From contig NZ_JAACFS010000014.1 in the NCBI RefSeq assembly GCF_029051645.1, forward strand, positions 1 to 64,000: a DNA stretch of 64,000 bases, read 5' to 3'. A program made the position numbers and the translations under genes. Below the pieces are notes generated by a model, which was given only the letters and a program-made list of their open reading frames with translations, was not told where the DNA came from and did not search any database. This DNA is from Bradyrhizobium sp. CSA112. Lineage in GTDB: Bacteria > Pseudomonadota > Alphaproteobacteria > Rhizobiales > Xanthobacteraceae. Position 1 is the stretch's first letter. The number at the start of each line of letters is the position of its first letter. This document shows positions 49,951-57,936 of this stretch, piece after piece.

Positions 49951-50100
49951 GTCATTGCGAGCCAACGGGTCGGGCGAATGCCCGCCCGATGACAGGCTCC
50001 GCGAAGCAATCCATCATGCCACGGAAAAGTATGGATTGCTTCCGCCTTCGCTCTTCGAGCATCGGCGGACGCGGTCGTCGCTTCGCTCCTCGCAATGACG
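49951..50100. repeat. Palindromic intergenic repeat, family A (long copy)
   Basis: GTCATTGCGAGCCAACGGG at the left and CTTCGCTCCTCGCAATGACG at the right enclose nested arms. These include CGAAGCAATCCAT with ATGGATTGCTTCCG, and a 14-bp internal CGGGCGAATGCCCG. Confidence 0.8.
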
Positions 50101-50116
50101 GTAGTGTAGTGAATAC

Positions 50117-50482
50117 CTAGCCCTGCGGCCCGAAATAGGTGCAGCTCTCGTTGCAGCTATCGCGATGAACGGTGACGCGGGTGATCTCGCCGGCGTGCTG
50201 GACCTGCTCCCAGATGAACCGCGACAGGTTTTCCAGCGTCGGCGTCCCAAGCGCCTCGATGTTGTTCAGGAGCTTGTGGTCGAGGGTCTTGCGGACCTCT
50301 TCCATGCTGCGTTCGAGCAGGCCGAGATCCAGCACCATGCCGGTGGCGGGATCCGGCGTGCCGCGCACGCTCACTTCGGCGCGAAACGAGTGGCCGTGAA
50401 TTTCCTCGCTGGCTGCGCCGAAGGTCGTTCCCTTCAGTGAATGCGCGGCCTCGAAGCGAAATGATTTCGTCAATTCCCACAT
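50117..50482 (-). CDS. queD: 6-carboxytetrahydropterin synthase-like (QueD family)
   Basis: A 121-residue T-fold protein of the PTPS/QueD family. The zinc ligands are His14 (EAAHS), His29 and His31 (IHGHSF). The catalytic Cys that precedes HGH by four positions in E. coli QueD (KCGRLHGH) is Ser25 here, and the next residues are Glu26 and Glu27 (ASEEIHGH). A Cys pair occurs at the C terminus (DSCNESC). Its neighbour queE argues for queuosine synthesis, but the missing Cys resembles paralogues with altered pterin chemistry. Confidence 0.82.
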   Translation of the reverse strand: MWELTKSFRFEAAHSLKGTTFGAASEEIHGHSFRAEVSVRGTPDPATGMVLDLGLLERSMEEVRKTLDHKLLNNIEALGTPTLENLSRFIWEQVQHAGEITRVTVHRDSCNESCTYFGPQG

Positions 50483-50497
50483 CTTGAAAATCTGGTC

Positions 50498-51130
50498 CTA
50501 TCTGATGCCGAGTGTCTTGTGTGTCTGCAGGCTGAGCCGCCATTGCGGATGGCGCAGGCAGTAGTCGACCGCGCGTGCGGTGTTTTCGATCACGTCGGGT
50601 CCGTCCATCGGCTGCAGCGAAAACCGTTCGAAGTCGAGCCCCGCAAAATCTTCCGGCGCCGCGCCGGCCTGCGGATAGACCAACTTCAGTTCGTGGCCGC
50701 GACGCACCACGAGGTCGGCGCCGGCTTTCGGGCTGACGCAGACCCAGTCCATGCCGTCGGGCGGTTCGATCGTGCCGTTGGTCTCGATGCCGATCGAGAA
50801 ACCGCGCGCATGCAGCGCATCGATGAACGGGCTATCGACCTGCAACAGTGGCTCGCCGCCGGTCAGGACCACGTAGCGGTTGGTATTCTCGCCGGTCCAT
50901 TGCCCGGCGATCGTATCGGCAAGTTCGTCGGCTGAGGCGTAGCGGCCGCCCAGCGTGCCGTCGGTGCCGACAAAGTCAGTATCGCAGAACTTGCAGGTGG
51001 CGCTGGCACGGTCCTGTTCGCGGCCGCTCCAGAGGTTGCAGCCGGAAAAACGGCAAAACACTGCCGCGCGGCCGGCATGCGCGCCTTCCCCCTGCAGGGT
51101 CAGGAATATCTCTTTGACCGCGTAACTCAC
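50498..51130 (-). CDS. queE: 7-carboxy-7-deazaguanine synthase (radical SAM)
   Basis: A 210-residue QueE. The radical SAM cluster motif is spaced as Cys31-x14-Cys46-x2-Cys49, diagnostic of this family rather than the usual Cx3Cx2C. LTGGEPLLQ follows. The enzyme makes 7-carboxy-7-deazaguanine from carboxytetrahydropterin in the pathway to queuosine in tRNA. It overlaps trmL by four bases, so the two tRNA-modification genes are coupled. queD-like follows 16 bases downstream. Confidence 0.93.
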   Translation of the reverse strand: MSYAVKEIFLTLQGEGAHAGRAAVFCRFSGCNLWSGREQDRASATCKFCDTDFVGTDGTLGGRYASADELADTIAGQWTGENTNRYVVLTGGEPLLQVDSPFIDALHARGFSIGIETNGTIEPPDGMDWVCVSPKAGADLVVRRGHELKLVYPQAGAAPEDFAGLDFERFSLQPMDGPDVIENTARAVDYCLRHPQWRLSLQTHKTLGIR

Positions 51131-51612
51131 TGTCTCTCCTTGAGAACCGCGTCCGCCTGGATCGCGGAACCGGTCTGCCGCAGCGCCTCGCCCAATGCCA
51201 TGGCCGCCGCTATGGCGACATTGAGTGAGCGCAAGCCCGGCCTGATCGGGATCGCCAGCCGCGCATCGGCAGCGGCAGCAACTTCGGCGGTCACCCCTAT
51301 CGATTCCCGCCCGAACAGCAGGACATCGTCCGGCCGGTAGCTGAAATCTAGATAGGAGCCGGCCCCCTTGGTCGTAAATAGCACCAGCCGGAAACCCGCC
51401 TCGTTACGCCATCGCTCGAATTTTTGCCATGAGTCATGGCGGGTAAGGGCGACATGATCGAGATAGTCCATTCCCGCCCGGCGGAAATGCCGGTCGGAAG
51501 TCGGAAATCCGGCCGGCTCGATGATGTGGGCGGCCGCGCCCAGGCACGCGCACAAGCGCAGAATCGTTCCGGTGTTCTGGGGGATATCGGGTTGGAAAAG
51601 CGCAATCTGCAT
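51127..51612 (-). CDS. trmL: tRNA (cytidine/uridine-34 2'-O)-methyltransferase TrmL
   Basis: A 161-residue SPOUT-class enzyme with the characteristic start MQIALFQPDIPQNTGTILRL and the knotted SAM-binding motifs LLFGRESIG and IPIRPGLRSLNVAIAAAMAL. It methylates the 2'-OH of the wobble base of specific leucine tRNAs. It is the first gene of a three-gene wobble-modification unit (trmL-queE-queD). Confidence 0.92.
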   Translation of the reverse strand: MQIALFQPDIPQNTGTILRLCACLGAAAHIIEPAGFPTSDRHFRRAGMDYLDHVALTRHDSWQKFERWRNEAGFRLVLFTTKGAGSYLDFSYRPDDVLLFGRESIGVTAEVAAAADARLAIPIRPGLRSLNVAIAAAMALGEALRQTGSAIQADAVLKERQ

Positions 51613-51904
51613 GGTGTCGTGGCTTTGGCAGCGCGGGTGAATGTGCGGGTGAATGTATTGAATAAATCACGGTCGGGCGCGGATTTAGTGCATTGCACGC
51701 TTGCGGGCCGATAGCGGGCTTGCGCTCTCTCGGCAAGGGTGCCAATAGAACGATTCTGGACTGCTTGTTCCGCCAGGATTGGGGGAGGAATGGCGGTTTT
51801 TCTGCCGCCGCGGGGGCCGCGGGCGCCGGCAGCCTCTTCTGGATCGCGCTTCTGGCGGGTCCGGGGCGGTTCCGCTGGCTGCAGATAAGAAAGGGCTTGG
51901 AATC

Positions 51905-52435
51905 GTGACGACAGCGTCTTCGGCGGACCATCCGACACGCCGTGATTTCCTTTATGTTGCAACGGGAGCCGTCGCCGCCGTAGGCGCGGCTGCCACAGTG
52001 TGGCCGCTGGTTTCCCAAATGAATCCGGATGCCTCGACGGTCGCGGCCGGTGCGCCGATTGAGGTCGACCTGACCCCGATCGCCGAAGGGCAGGACATCA
52101 AGGTGTTCTGGCGCGGCAAGCCGATCTACATCAGCCACCGGACCAAGAAGCAGATCGAAGAGGCGCGCAAGGTGCCGGTATCGAGCCTGCCCGATCCGCA
52201 GAGCGATGAGCAGCGGGTCAAGCCGGGCCATGACCAGTGGCTGGTCGTGGTCGGCATCTGCACGCATCTCGGCTGCATCCCGATTGCCCATGAGGGCGCT
52301 TACGACGGCTTCTTCTGCCCCTGCCACGGTTCGGTTTACGACACTTCGGGCCGCATCCGTCAGGGACCCGCGCCGACGAATCTGCCGGTTCCGCCCTACA
52401 CCTTCGTTTCCGACACCAAAATCCAGATCGGCTAA
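51905..52435 (+). CDS. petA: Ubiquinol-cytochrome c reductase iron-sulfur (Rieske) subunit
   Basis: A 176-residue Rieske protein. A twin-arginine-type signal-anchor (RRDFLYVATGAVAAVGAAAT) precedes the Rieske domain with cluster ligands in CTHLGC and CPCHGS, so the [2Fe-2S] cluster should be intact. It carries electrons from ubiquinol to cytochrome c1 in the bc1 complex. The GTG at 51905 (V-T-T-A-S-S-A-D-H) matches the known fbcF start and follows AAAGGG. fbcH follows 65 bases downstream. Confidence 0.95.
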   Translation: MTTASSADHPTRRDFLYVATGAVAAVGAAATVWPLVSQMNPDASTVAAGAPIEVDLTPIAEGQDIKVFWRGKPIYISHRTKKQIEEARKVPVSSLPDPQSDEQRVKPGHDQWLVVVGICTHLGCIPIAHEGAYDGFFCPCHGSVYDTSGRIRQGPAPTNLPVPPYTFVSDTKIQIG

Positions 52436-52500
52436 GGGCTCGGGCGCCAGTCCGAGACCCTTAATCCGTCGCGTCGTTTTACTTCCTCAGGATCGCATCA

Positions 52501-54570
52501 ATGAGCGGACCATCCGATTTCCAGCCGACCAATCCCGCCTTGAAGTGGATCGAACGGCGCCTCCCGATCATGGGACTCATGCACTCCTCGTTCGTGGCGT
52601 ATCCGACGCCGCGTAACCTGAATTACTGGTGGACGTTCGGCGCCATCCTTTCGTTTATGCTGGGTGTGCAGATCCTGACCGGCGTGATCCTGGCGATGCA
52701 CTACACGCCGCATGCCGATATGGCCTTCAAGTCGGTCGAACTGATCGTCCGCGACGTCAATTACGGCTGGCTGCTGCGAAACATCCACGCCAGCGGCGCG
52801 TCGATGTTCTTCTTCGCCGTCTACATCCACATGTTCCGCGGCCTCTACTACGGGTCGTACAAGGAGCCGCGTGAAGTGCTGTGGATCCTCGGCGTTATCA
52901 TCTATCTCCTGATGATGGCGACCGGCTTCATGGGTTACGTGCTGCCGTGGGGACAGATGAGCTTCTGGGGCGCCACCGTCATCACCAACCTGTTCTCGGC
53001 CGTGCCCTATTTCGGCGAGAGCATCGTGACGCTGTTGTGGGGCGGCTACGCCGTCGGCAATCCAACGCTGAACCGCTTCTTCTCGCTGCATTATCTGCTG
53101 CCGTTCGTGATCGCGGGCGTCGTCGTGCTGCACATCTGGGCGCTGCATGTGGCGGGTCAGAACAACCCGGCCGGCGTCGAGCCGAAGACCGAAAAGGACA
53201 CTGTGCCGTTCACGCCCTACGCGACCATGAAGGACATGTTCGGCGTTTCCTGCTTCCTGCTGTTCTTCGCCTGGTTCATCTTCTACATGCCGAACTATCT
53301 CGGCGACGCTGAGAACTATATCCCGGCCAATCCCGCCGTGACGCCCGCGCACATCGTGCCGGAATGGTACTACCTGCCGTTCTACGCGATCCTGCGCTCG
53401 ATCCCGAACAAGCTTGCCGGCGTTATTGCAATGTTCGGCGCGATCCTCATCCTGGCGTTCCTGCCCTGGCTCGACAGCGCCAAGACGCGGTCGTCGAAAT
53501 ACCGGCCGCTCGCCAAGCAGTTCTTCTGGATGTTCGTCGTCGTCTGCATCGGGCTCGGCTATCTCGGCGCGCAGCCGCCGGAAGGCATCTATGTCATCGT
53601 CGGCCGCATCCTGACTTTCCTCTACTTCGCCTACTTCCTCATCCTGCTGCCGCTGCTCGCCCGGATCGAGAAGCCGCGTCCTGTGCCAAACTCGATTGCG
53701 GACGACGTGCTGGCGAAGTCGGGCGGCAAGGCGCCGATGGTGTCGGCCGTGATCGCGGTGCTGATGGCCGGTGGTCTGCTCGTGGGCGGCGCCGACAGCG
53801 CCCGCGCCGCCGAAGGTGGCAACAAGCCGCCTGCGCAGAAGTGGTCGTTTTCAGGTCCCTTCGGCAAGTTTGATCGCGGCGCAATGCAGCGCGGCCTGAA
53901 GGTCTACAAGGAAGTCTGTGCGTCCTGCCATGGCCTCTCATTTGTCGCCTTCCGCAATCTCGCTGAACCCGGCGGTCCTGGTTATTCAGTGGCTCAGGCC
54001 CAGGCGTTTGCCTCCGAGTACAAGGTCAAGGACGGCCCGAACGACCAGGGCGAGATGTTCGAGCGGCCGGGCCGGCCGGCGGACTATTTCCCGTCGCCGT
54101 TCCCGAACGAGCAGGCGGCCCGCGCGGCCAATGGTGGCGCGTTTCCCCCCGATCTGTCGCTGATCACCAAGGCGCGCAGCTACGGCCGCGGCTTCCCGAT
54201 GTTCCTGATCGACTTCTTCACCCAGTATCAGGAGCAGGGACCGGACTACGTCACGGCGCTGTTGCAGGGCTATGAAGACAAGCCGCCGGCCGGCTTCAAT
54301 CTGCCGGAAGGTTCCTACTTCAACACCTACTTCCCCGGCCATGCCATCAAGATGCCGAAGCCGTTGAACGACGGCCAGGTCACCTATGATGACGGCTCGC
54401 CGGCGACGGTCGCGCAATACGCCAAGGACGTCACCCACTTCCTGATGTGGGCTGCGGAGCCGCACATGGAGGCGCGCAAGCAGCTCGGCCTGCAGGTGTT
54501 CGTGTTCCTGATCCTGCTCACCGTCCTCTTGTACTTCACCAAGAAGAAGGTCTGGGCCAACGCCCACTGA
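52501..54570 (+). CDS. fbcH: Fused cytochrome b / cytochrome c1 (FbcH)
   Basis: A 689-residue polyprotein combining cytochrome b and cytochrome c1. Residues 1-400 form cytochrome b, with eight helices and paired heme His (HASGASMFFFAVYIHMFRG; SLHYLLPFVIAGVVVLHIWA). A signal-peptide-like segment (LLVGGADSARA-AE) follows near residue 420-440, then the c1 part with the heme motif CASCHG (Cys473, Cys476, His477) and a C-terminal anchor helix. This fusion is known from Bradyrhizobium, where the precursor is cleaved into b and c1. A terminator follows. Confidence 0.97.
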   Translation: MSGPSDFQPTNPALKWIERRLPIMGLMHSSFVAYPTPRNLNYWWTFGAILSFMLGVQILTGVILAMHYTPHADMAFKSVELIVRDVNYGWLLRNIHASGASMFFFAVYIHMFRGLYYGSYKEPREVLWILGVIIYLLMMATGFMGYVLPWGQMSFWGATVITNLFSAVPYFGESIVTLLWGGYAVGNPTLNRFFSLHYLLPFVIAGVVVLHIWALHVAGQNNPAGVEPKTEKDTVPFTPYATMKDMFGVSCFLLFFAWFIFYMPNYLGDAENYIPANPAVTPAHIVPEWYYLPFYAILRSIPNKLAGVIAMFGAILILAFLPWLDSAKTRSSKYRPLAKQFFWMFVVVCIGLGYLGAQPPEGIYVIVGRILTFLYFAYFLILLPLLARIEKPRPVPNSIADDVLAKSGGKAPMVSAVIAVLMAGGLLVGGADSARAAEGGNKPPAQKWSFSGPFGKFDRGAMQRGLKVYKEVCASCHGLSFVAFRNLAEPGGPGYSVAQAQAFASEYKVKDGPNDQGEMFERPGRPADYFPSPFPNEQAARAANGGAFPPDLSLITKARSYGRGFPMFLIDFFTQYQEQGPDYVTALLQGYEDKPPAGFNLPEGSYFNTYFPGHAIKMPKPLNDGQVTYDDGSPATVAQYAKDVTHFLMWAAEPHMEARKQLGLQVFVFLILLTVLLYFTKKKVWANAH

Positions 54571-54591
54571 TCAAGGTGCCCGCGATTTCGG

Positions 54592-54616
54592 AAAAGCCCC
54601 TGCGGGGGCTTTTTTG
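54592..54616 (+). terminator. Rho-independent terminator of petA-fbcH
   Basis: AAAAGCCCC pairs with GGGGCTTTT across a short loop (TGCG) and is followed by a run of T. It lies 22 bases after the fbcH stop codon. Confidence 0.92.
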
Positions 54617-54623
54617 TTGGGTG

Positions 54624-54704
54624 CGTCATTCCGGGGCGATGCGAAGCATCGAACCCGGAATCTCGAGATTCCGGGTCTGGTCCTTCGGACCATCCCGGAA
54701 TGAC
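54624..54704. repeat. Palindromic intergenic repeat (family G)
   Basis: CGTCATTCCGGGGCGATGCG at the left and CATCCCGGAATGAC at the right frame nested arms: GATGCGAAGCATC, CCCGGAATCTCGAGATTCCG and GGTCCTTCGGACC. Three stacked small hairpins are possible. Confidence 0.8.
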
Positions 54705-54782
54705 TGAGCAACCCGATTGCGTCCCAACCGCACTGCGGACAAAATGCCGGTCAATCATCCGGAAATCAGCGCGGAGGAACCT

Positions 54783-55457
54783 ATGGGTACCAGCATTACT
54801 TTCAAGCGTCCGGACGGCAACGACGCCGCCGGCTATCTTGCCAACGCATCGCGCGGCAATGCACCGGGCGTGGTCGTGATCCAGGAATGGTGGGGCCTGC
54901 AGGACCAGATCAAGGGCATGTGCGATCGCTTTGCGCTGGCGGGCTTCGATGCGCTGGCACCCGACCTCTACAAGGGCACGGTGGTGCCGTATCACGACAC
55001 GGATGCGGCCGGCAAAGAGATGAACTCGCTGGACTTCATGGATGCCACCACGCAGACCGTGCGGGGCGCCGTGCAGTATCTGTCGCGCAACGGCGCCAAG
55101 GTCGGGCTGACCGGCTTCTGCCTCGGCGGCGCGGTGACCATCATCGGTGCTACCAAGATTCCGGAGCTTGCGGCCGGCGTGGTGTTTTATGGCATTCCGC
55201 CAGAGCAGGCGGCAAAGCCTGCGGACGTGAAGATTCCGCTGCAGGCGCATTTCGCCAACACGGACGACTGGTGCACGCCGCAGGTCGTCGATGCCTTCGA
55301 GCAGGGCATGAAGGCCGCCGGCAAGTCGCTGGAGCTTTTCCGCTATGACGCCGAGCACGCCTTCGTCAACGAGCAGCGGCAATCCGTGCATGACCGGCAG
55401 GCCGCCGAACTGGCCTGGGGCAGGGCGACGGATTTTTTCAGGAAGCATCTCGGATGA
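54783..55457 (+). CDS. Dienelactone hydrolase-family protein
   Basis: A 224-residue alpha/beta hydrolase of the DLH type. The nucleophile elbow is GFCLGG with Cys rather than Ser, the acidic residue lies in FANTDDWCTP and the His in DAEHAFVNE. An upstream IQEWWGL supplies the Glu that holds the Cys in its inactive state in this family. It hydrolyses lactones such as dienelactone or related compounds. GGAGG precedes the ATG at 54783. Confidence 0.9.
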   Translation: MGTSITFKRPDGNDAAGYLANASRGNAPGVVVIQEWWGLQDQIKGMCDRFALAGFDALAPDLYKGTVVPYHDTDAAGKEMNSLDFMDATTQTVRGAVQYLSRNGAKVGLTGFCLGGAVTIIGATKIPELAAGVVFYGIPPEQAAKPADVKIPLQAHFANTDDWCTPQVVDAFEQGMKAAGKSLELFRYDAEHAFVNEQRQSVHDRQAAELAWGRATDFFRKHLG

Positions 55458-55468
55458 GATGCTTCACC

Positions 55469-55545
55469 CGTCATTGCGAGCGCAGCGAAGCAATCCATGT
55501 TTCCGCTTGCGGCGCGATGGATTGCTTCGTCGCTGTCGCTTCTCG
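55469..55545. repeat. Palindromic intergenic repeat, family A (right end lost)
   Basis: CGTCATTGCGAGCGCAGCGA and AGCAATCCATG open the element, and GCGATGGATTGCTTCGTCGC answers. The expected right terminus CTCGCAATGACG is missing, and the epimerase gene starts 14 bases beyond. Confidence 0.8.
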
Positions 55546-55558
55546 CTGGGATACCTGA

Positions 55559-56458
55559 ATGAAAATCTTTTGTACGGGCGCGTCGGGCTATATCGGCGGA
55601 TCGGTTGCAGCCCATCTCATCGCGGCCGGGCATCACGTGACAGGCTTGGTTCGCTCGTCCGAGAAAGCTGAGGCGGTTCGCGCGCGGGGCATCCAACCCG
55701 TGCTGGGCACGCTCGACGACGGGGAAACTCTGGCGCAAGCGGCGCGGGCCGCCGACGTCGTCGTCAATGCCGCGAGCGCCGATCACAGGGGCGCGGTCGA
55801 GAGCCTGCTCGGCGCGCTCGCCGGGAGCGGCAAGCCGTTCATCCACACATCGGGATCGAGCATCGTCGGCACGCGCGCCAGGGGCCAGCGGTCGGACGAA
55901 ATCTTCGACGAAGACGCGCCGATCACGCCATCGCCTGCGCGCGTGGCGCGGGTCGCGTTGAACGAGTTCATTCTCTCACACCGCGACAAGGGCTGCCGAC
56001 CGGCCATCATCTGCCCGAGCCTGATCTACGGCCTCGGCCTTGGCGCCGGGCCTGACAGCGTGCAGGTGCCGCTCCTGATCAGCCTCGCAAAAAAGCGCGG
56101 CAACGCGGCGCATGCCGGACCCGGCGAGAACATCTGGTCGAACGTGCATATCGACGACCTCGTGACGCTCTACGCGCTTGCCATCGCGAAGGCCCCGGCA
56201 GGCAGCTTCTACTTCGCCGAGAACGGCGAGAATTCGATGCGCGAGGCGTGTGAGGCCATCAACCGCATGCTGGGTTTTGCAGGACCGCCAACGGCGATGT
56301 CGATGCAGGAGGCCGCCGCCGAGTGGGGAGAGGGCACGGCAGAGGATACGATGGCCTCGAACAGCCGCGTGCGGGCAAAGCGCGCGCGGCAGCTTGGCTG
56401 GCAGCCGAGGGCGCGCGGGCTGATCGAAGAGATCGAGCAGGGGTGTTACAGGGAGTAA
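55559..56458 (+). CDS. NAD(P)-dependent epimerase/oxidoreductase (atypical SDR)
   Basis: A 299-residue extended/atypical SDR. The nucleotide-binding motif is TGASGYIGG at residues 6-14, with LDDGETLAQAARAADVVVNA after it. The usual YxxxK active site is replaced by ARVALNEFIL, which suggests an atypical family, possibly a binding or regulatory protein. The ATG lies immediately after a truncated repeat, and a ribosome-binding site is weak (CTGGG). The substrate is unknown. Confidence 0.8.
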   Translation: MKIFCTGASGYIGGSVAAHLIAAGHHVTGLVRSSEKAEAVRARGIQPVLGTLDDGETLAQAARAADVVVNAASADHRGAVESLLGALAGSGKPFIHTSGSSIVGTRARGQRSDEIFDEDAPITPSPARVARVALNEFILSHRDKGCRPAIICPSLIYGLGLGAGPDSVQVPLLISLAKKRGNAAHAGPGENIWSNVHIDDLVTLYALAIAKAPAGSFYFAENGENSMREACEAINRMLGFAGPPTAMSMQEAAAEWGEGTAEDTMASNSRVRAKRARQLGWQPRARGLIEEIEQGCYRE

Positions 56459-56465
56459 ATCTCTC

Positions 56466-56591
56466 CGTCGTCCCTGCGAAAGCAGGGACCCATACGCCGC
56501 GGCCTGTCGATTTCGATGACGCCGTTCGATGACTTCGCGCAAAATCAACTGCTGCCTGTGGTTATGGGTCCCTGCGTTCGCAGGGACGACG
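56466..56591. repeat. Palindromic intergenic repeat, family C
   Basis: CGTCGTCCCTGCGAAAGCAG with GGACCCATA is mirrored by TATGGGTCCCTGCGTTCGCA with GGGACGACG, between convergent genes. It resembles the copies at 19772 and 60680. Confidence 0.9.
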
Positions 56592-56598
56592 CCATCAA

Positions 56599-57600
56599 TC
56601 AATTCTTCCCACGCACCCCGTCCCACCACGCGCACGTGCCCGACATCAGTTTGTAATTGCCCTCCATCACCTGCACCGGTGCCCGCAGTCCTGATGCCGC
56701 CGCGCGCATGCGCATCTCGCGCGCGACTGCGCGATCTTCCGGCGGCAGCCAGACGCGCTCGTGGCCCCACAGGCTGGGGCCGTCGTGCATCTCGACCGGC
56801 TGCCATGTCGCGGGATCGATCTCGCGGCCGCCCCAGCCGCATTCGATCATGAAGGACGACGGCGTCTTGGCGTAGAATGAGGTCATGAAATCGTTGGTGT
56901 GCCGGCCGAGCGTCACGCTGACGCGATCCTCCTGCGTCAGCGCGATGTCGTAGCACTGGCCGACATCGTCGAGCGAGAACAGCTCCACCATCAGATGGTG
57001 CATGCCGTTCCTGCCGGTCTCGATCAGCGCGAGGCTGTGATGCCGCGCGTTGACGTGGAAGAAGTAGGCGCGGAACGGTTTTGAGATGTAGTCGGAGAGC
57101 CCGAAGCCGAGCACGTCGACATAGAACGCCATCATGAGATCGATGTTCTCGACTGTGAGCACGGCATGGCCGAGGCCGAGCGGGCCGGTCCGGAAGCCCG
57201 AGATTGAACGGCCCGGGACGAATGGGGTTTCGTCGCTCTCTGCGCCGTAAAAGGCCTCCAGCCGGTTGCCGGCGGGATCATGAAACGAAATCAGGCTGCG
57301 GACGCGCCTGGCATCGGCCAGTGCCTGCGGTTCGGCCACCACATGCACGCCGGCCGCCTCCAGCCGGGCCGCCAGCGCATCGAGCGCCGTGCTGTCGGCG
57401 ACCTCCCAGCCGAAGAAGCGCGCGCCTTCGCCCATGGCGCGGTCGATGACGATGCGCTGCTTGCGGTCGTCCATCCGGAACGCCAGCAGCGAATTACCGC
57501 GCTCCACGGCCTGCAGCCCGACGAGGCCGGTCCCGAACTGCCGCCAGTCCTCGAGGTTATCAGATCCGAAACCGGCATATCCAAGGCCCAGCAATGCCAT
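56599..57600 (-). CDS. Extradiol dioxygenase-like VOC protein (BphC type)
   Basis: A 333-residue two-domain VOC protein resembling biphenyl-2,3-diol 1,2-dioxygenase. The iron ligands in the second domain are His in GLGHAVLTV, His in GMHHLMVEL, and Glu in FMIECGWGG, all present. It should open an aromatic catechol ring by extradiol cleavage. The start at 57600 has GGAGG and AAGG upstream. No other aromatic-catabolism gene is adjacent apart from a distant dienelactone hydrolase-like gene. Confidence 0.88.
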   Translation of the reverse strand: MALLGLGYAGFGSDNLEDWRQFGTGLVGLQAVERGNSLLAFRMDDRKQRIVIDRAMGEGARFFGWEVADSTALDALAARLEAAGVHVVAEPQALADARRVRSLISFHDPAGNRLEAFYGAESDETPFVPGRSISGFRTGPLGLGHAVLTVENIDLMMAFYVDVLGFGLSDYISKPFRAYFFHVNARHHSLALIETGRNGMHHLMVELFSLDDVGQCYDIALTQEDRVSVTLGRHTNDFMTSFYAKTPSSFMIECGWGGREIDPATWQPVEMHDGPSLWGHERVWLPPEDRAVAREMRMRAAASGLRAPVQVMEGNYKLMSGTCAWWDGVRGKN

Positions 57601-57740
57601 CCTTGCCTCCGTCATTTGCAATCTTTGCGCGTCGAATGCGCCGCTGCTTGCTCAAATCCTACGCAAGTTTTCTGCTTTCCGACACCCCAAGACAGGCCCA
57701 GGACAGGCTCAGGACGGGACGTCCTGGCCGGTCCCCTCTC

Positions 57741-57769
57741 TTGACATCGTTCCCGCCGGATGGTGTTTA
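57741..57769 (+). promoter_or_regulatory. Probable promoter of trpL-trpE(G)
   Basis: TTGACA at 57741-57746 is a perfect -35 element; 17 bases downstream, TGTTTA at 57764-57769 is a weak -10. A start six to eight bases later would fall on or next to the A of the trpL ATG at 57776, giving a leaderless message. Confidence 0.7.
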
Positions 57770-57775
57770 GCTGCC

Positions 57776-57823
57776 ATGAGCACCGCAATCAGCCCATCCC
57801 GTCTGTGGTGGCGCACCTCCTGA
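57776..57823 (+). CDS. trpL: trp operon leader peptide
   Basis: A 15-residue frame, MSTAISPSRLWWRTS, with two consecutive Trp codons (TGG TGG at 57806-57811), ends at TGA 57821-57823. Ribosome stalling at these codons when charged Trp-tRNA is scarce would allow an antiterminator to form. It lies 113 bases upstream of trpE(G). There is no ribosome-binding site, and the position relative to the promoter suggests a leaderless mRNA, as described for Sinorhizobium meliloti trpL. In that organism the leader RNA and peptide also act in trans; whether they do here is inference. Confidence 0.9.
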   Translation: MSTAISPSRLWWRTS

Positions 57824-57896
57824 GAGGTGGCCGGTGCGATTTCATTTTTCAATCGTCGAAGGTCGCCATCGCAGTGCGACGGTCCCTTCGTTTGTC
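57814..57896 (+). terminator. trp attenuator
   Basis: CACCTC (57814-57819) pairs with GAGGTG (57824-57829) as the pause hairpin. The terminator stem is CGAAGG (57857-57862) with CCTTCG (57885-57890), with an inner TCGC/GCGA pairing, followed by TTTGT. The alternative TGCGAT (57835-57840) with ATCGCA (57868-57873) would act as antiterminator by disrupting the terminator. These are paper pairings, not folded by computation. Confidence 0.8.
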
Positions 57897-57936
57897 CTGT
57901 GTGGCGCTCCCTCCCGAAGTCTCGTAAGAGGATCAC

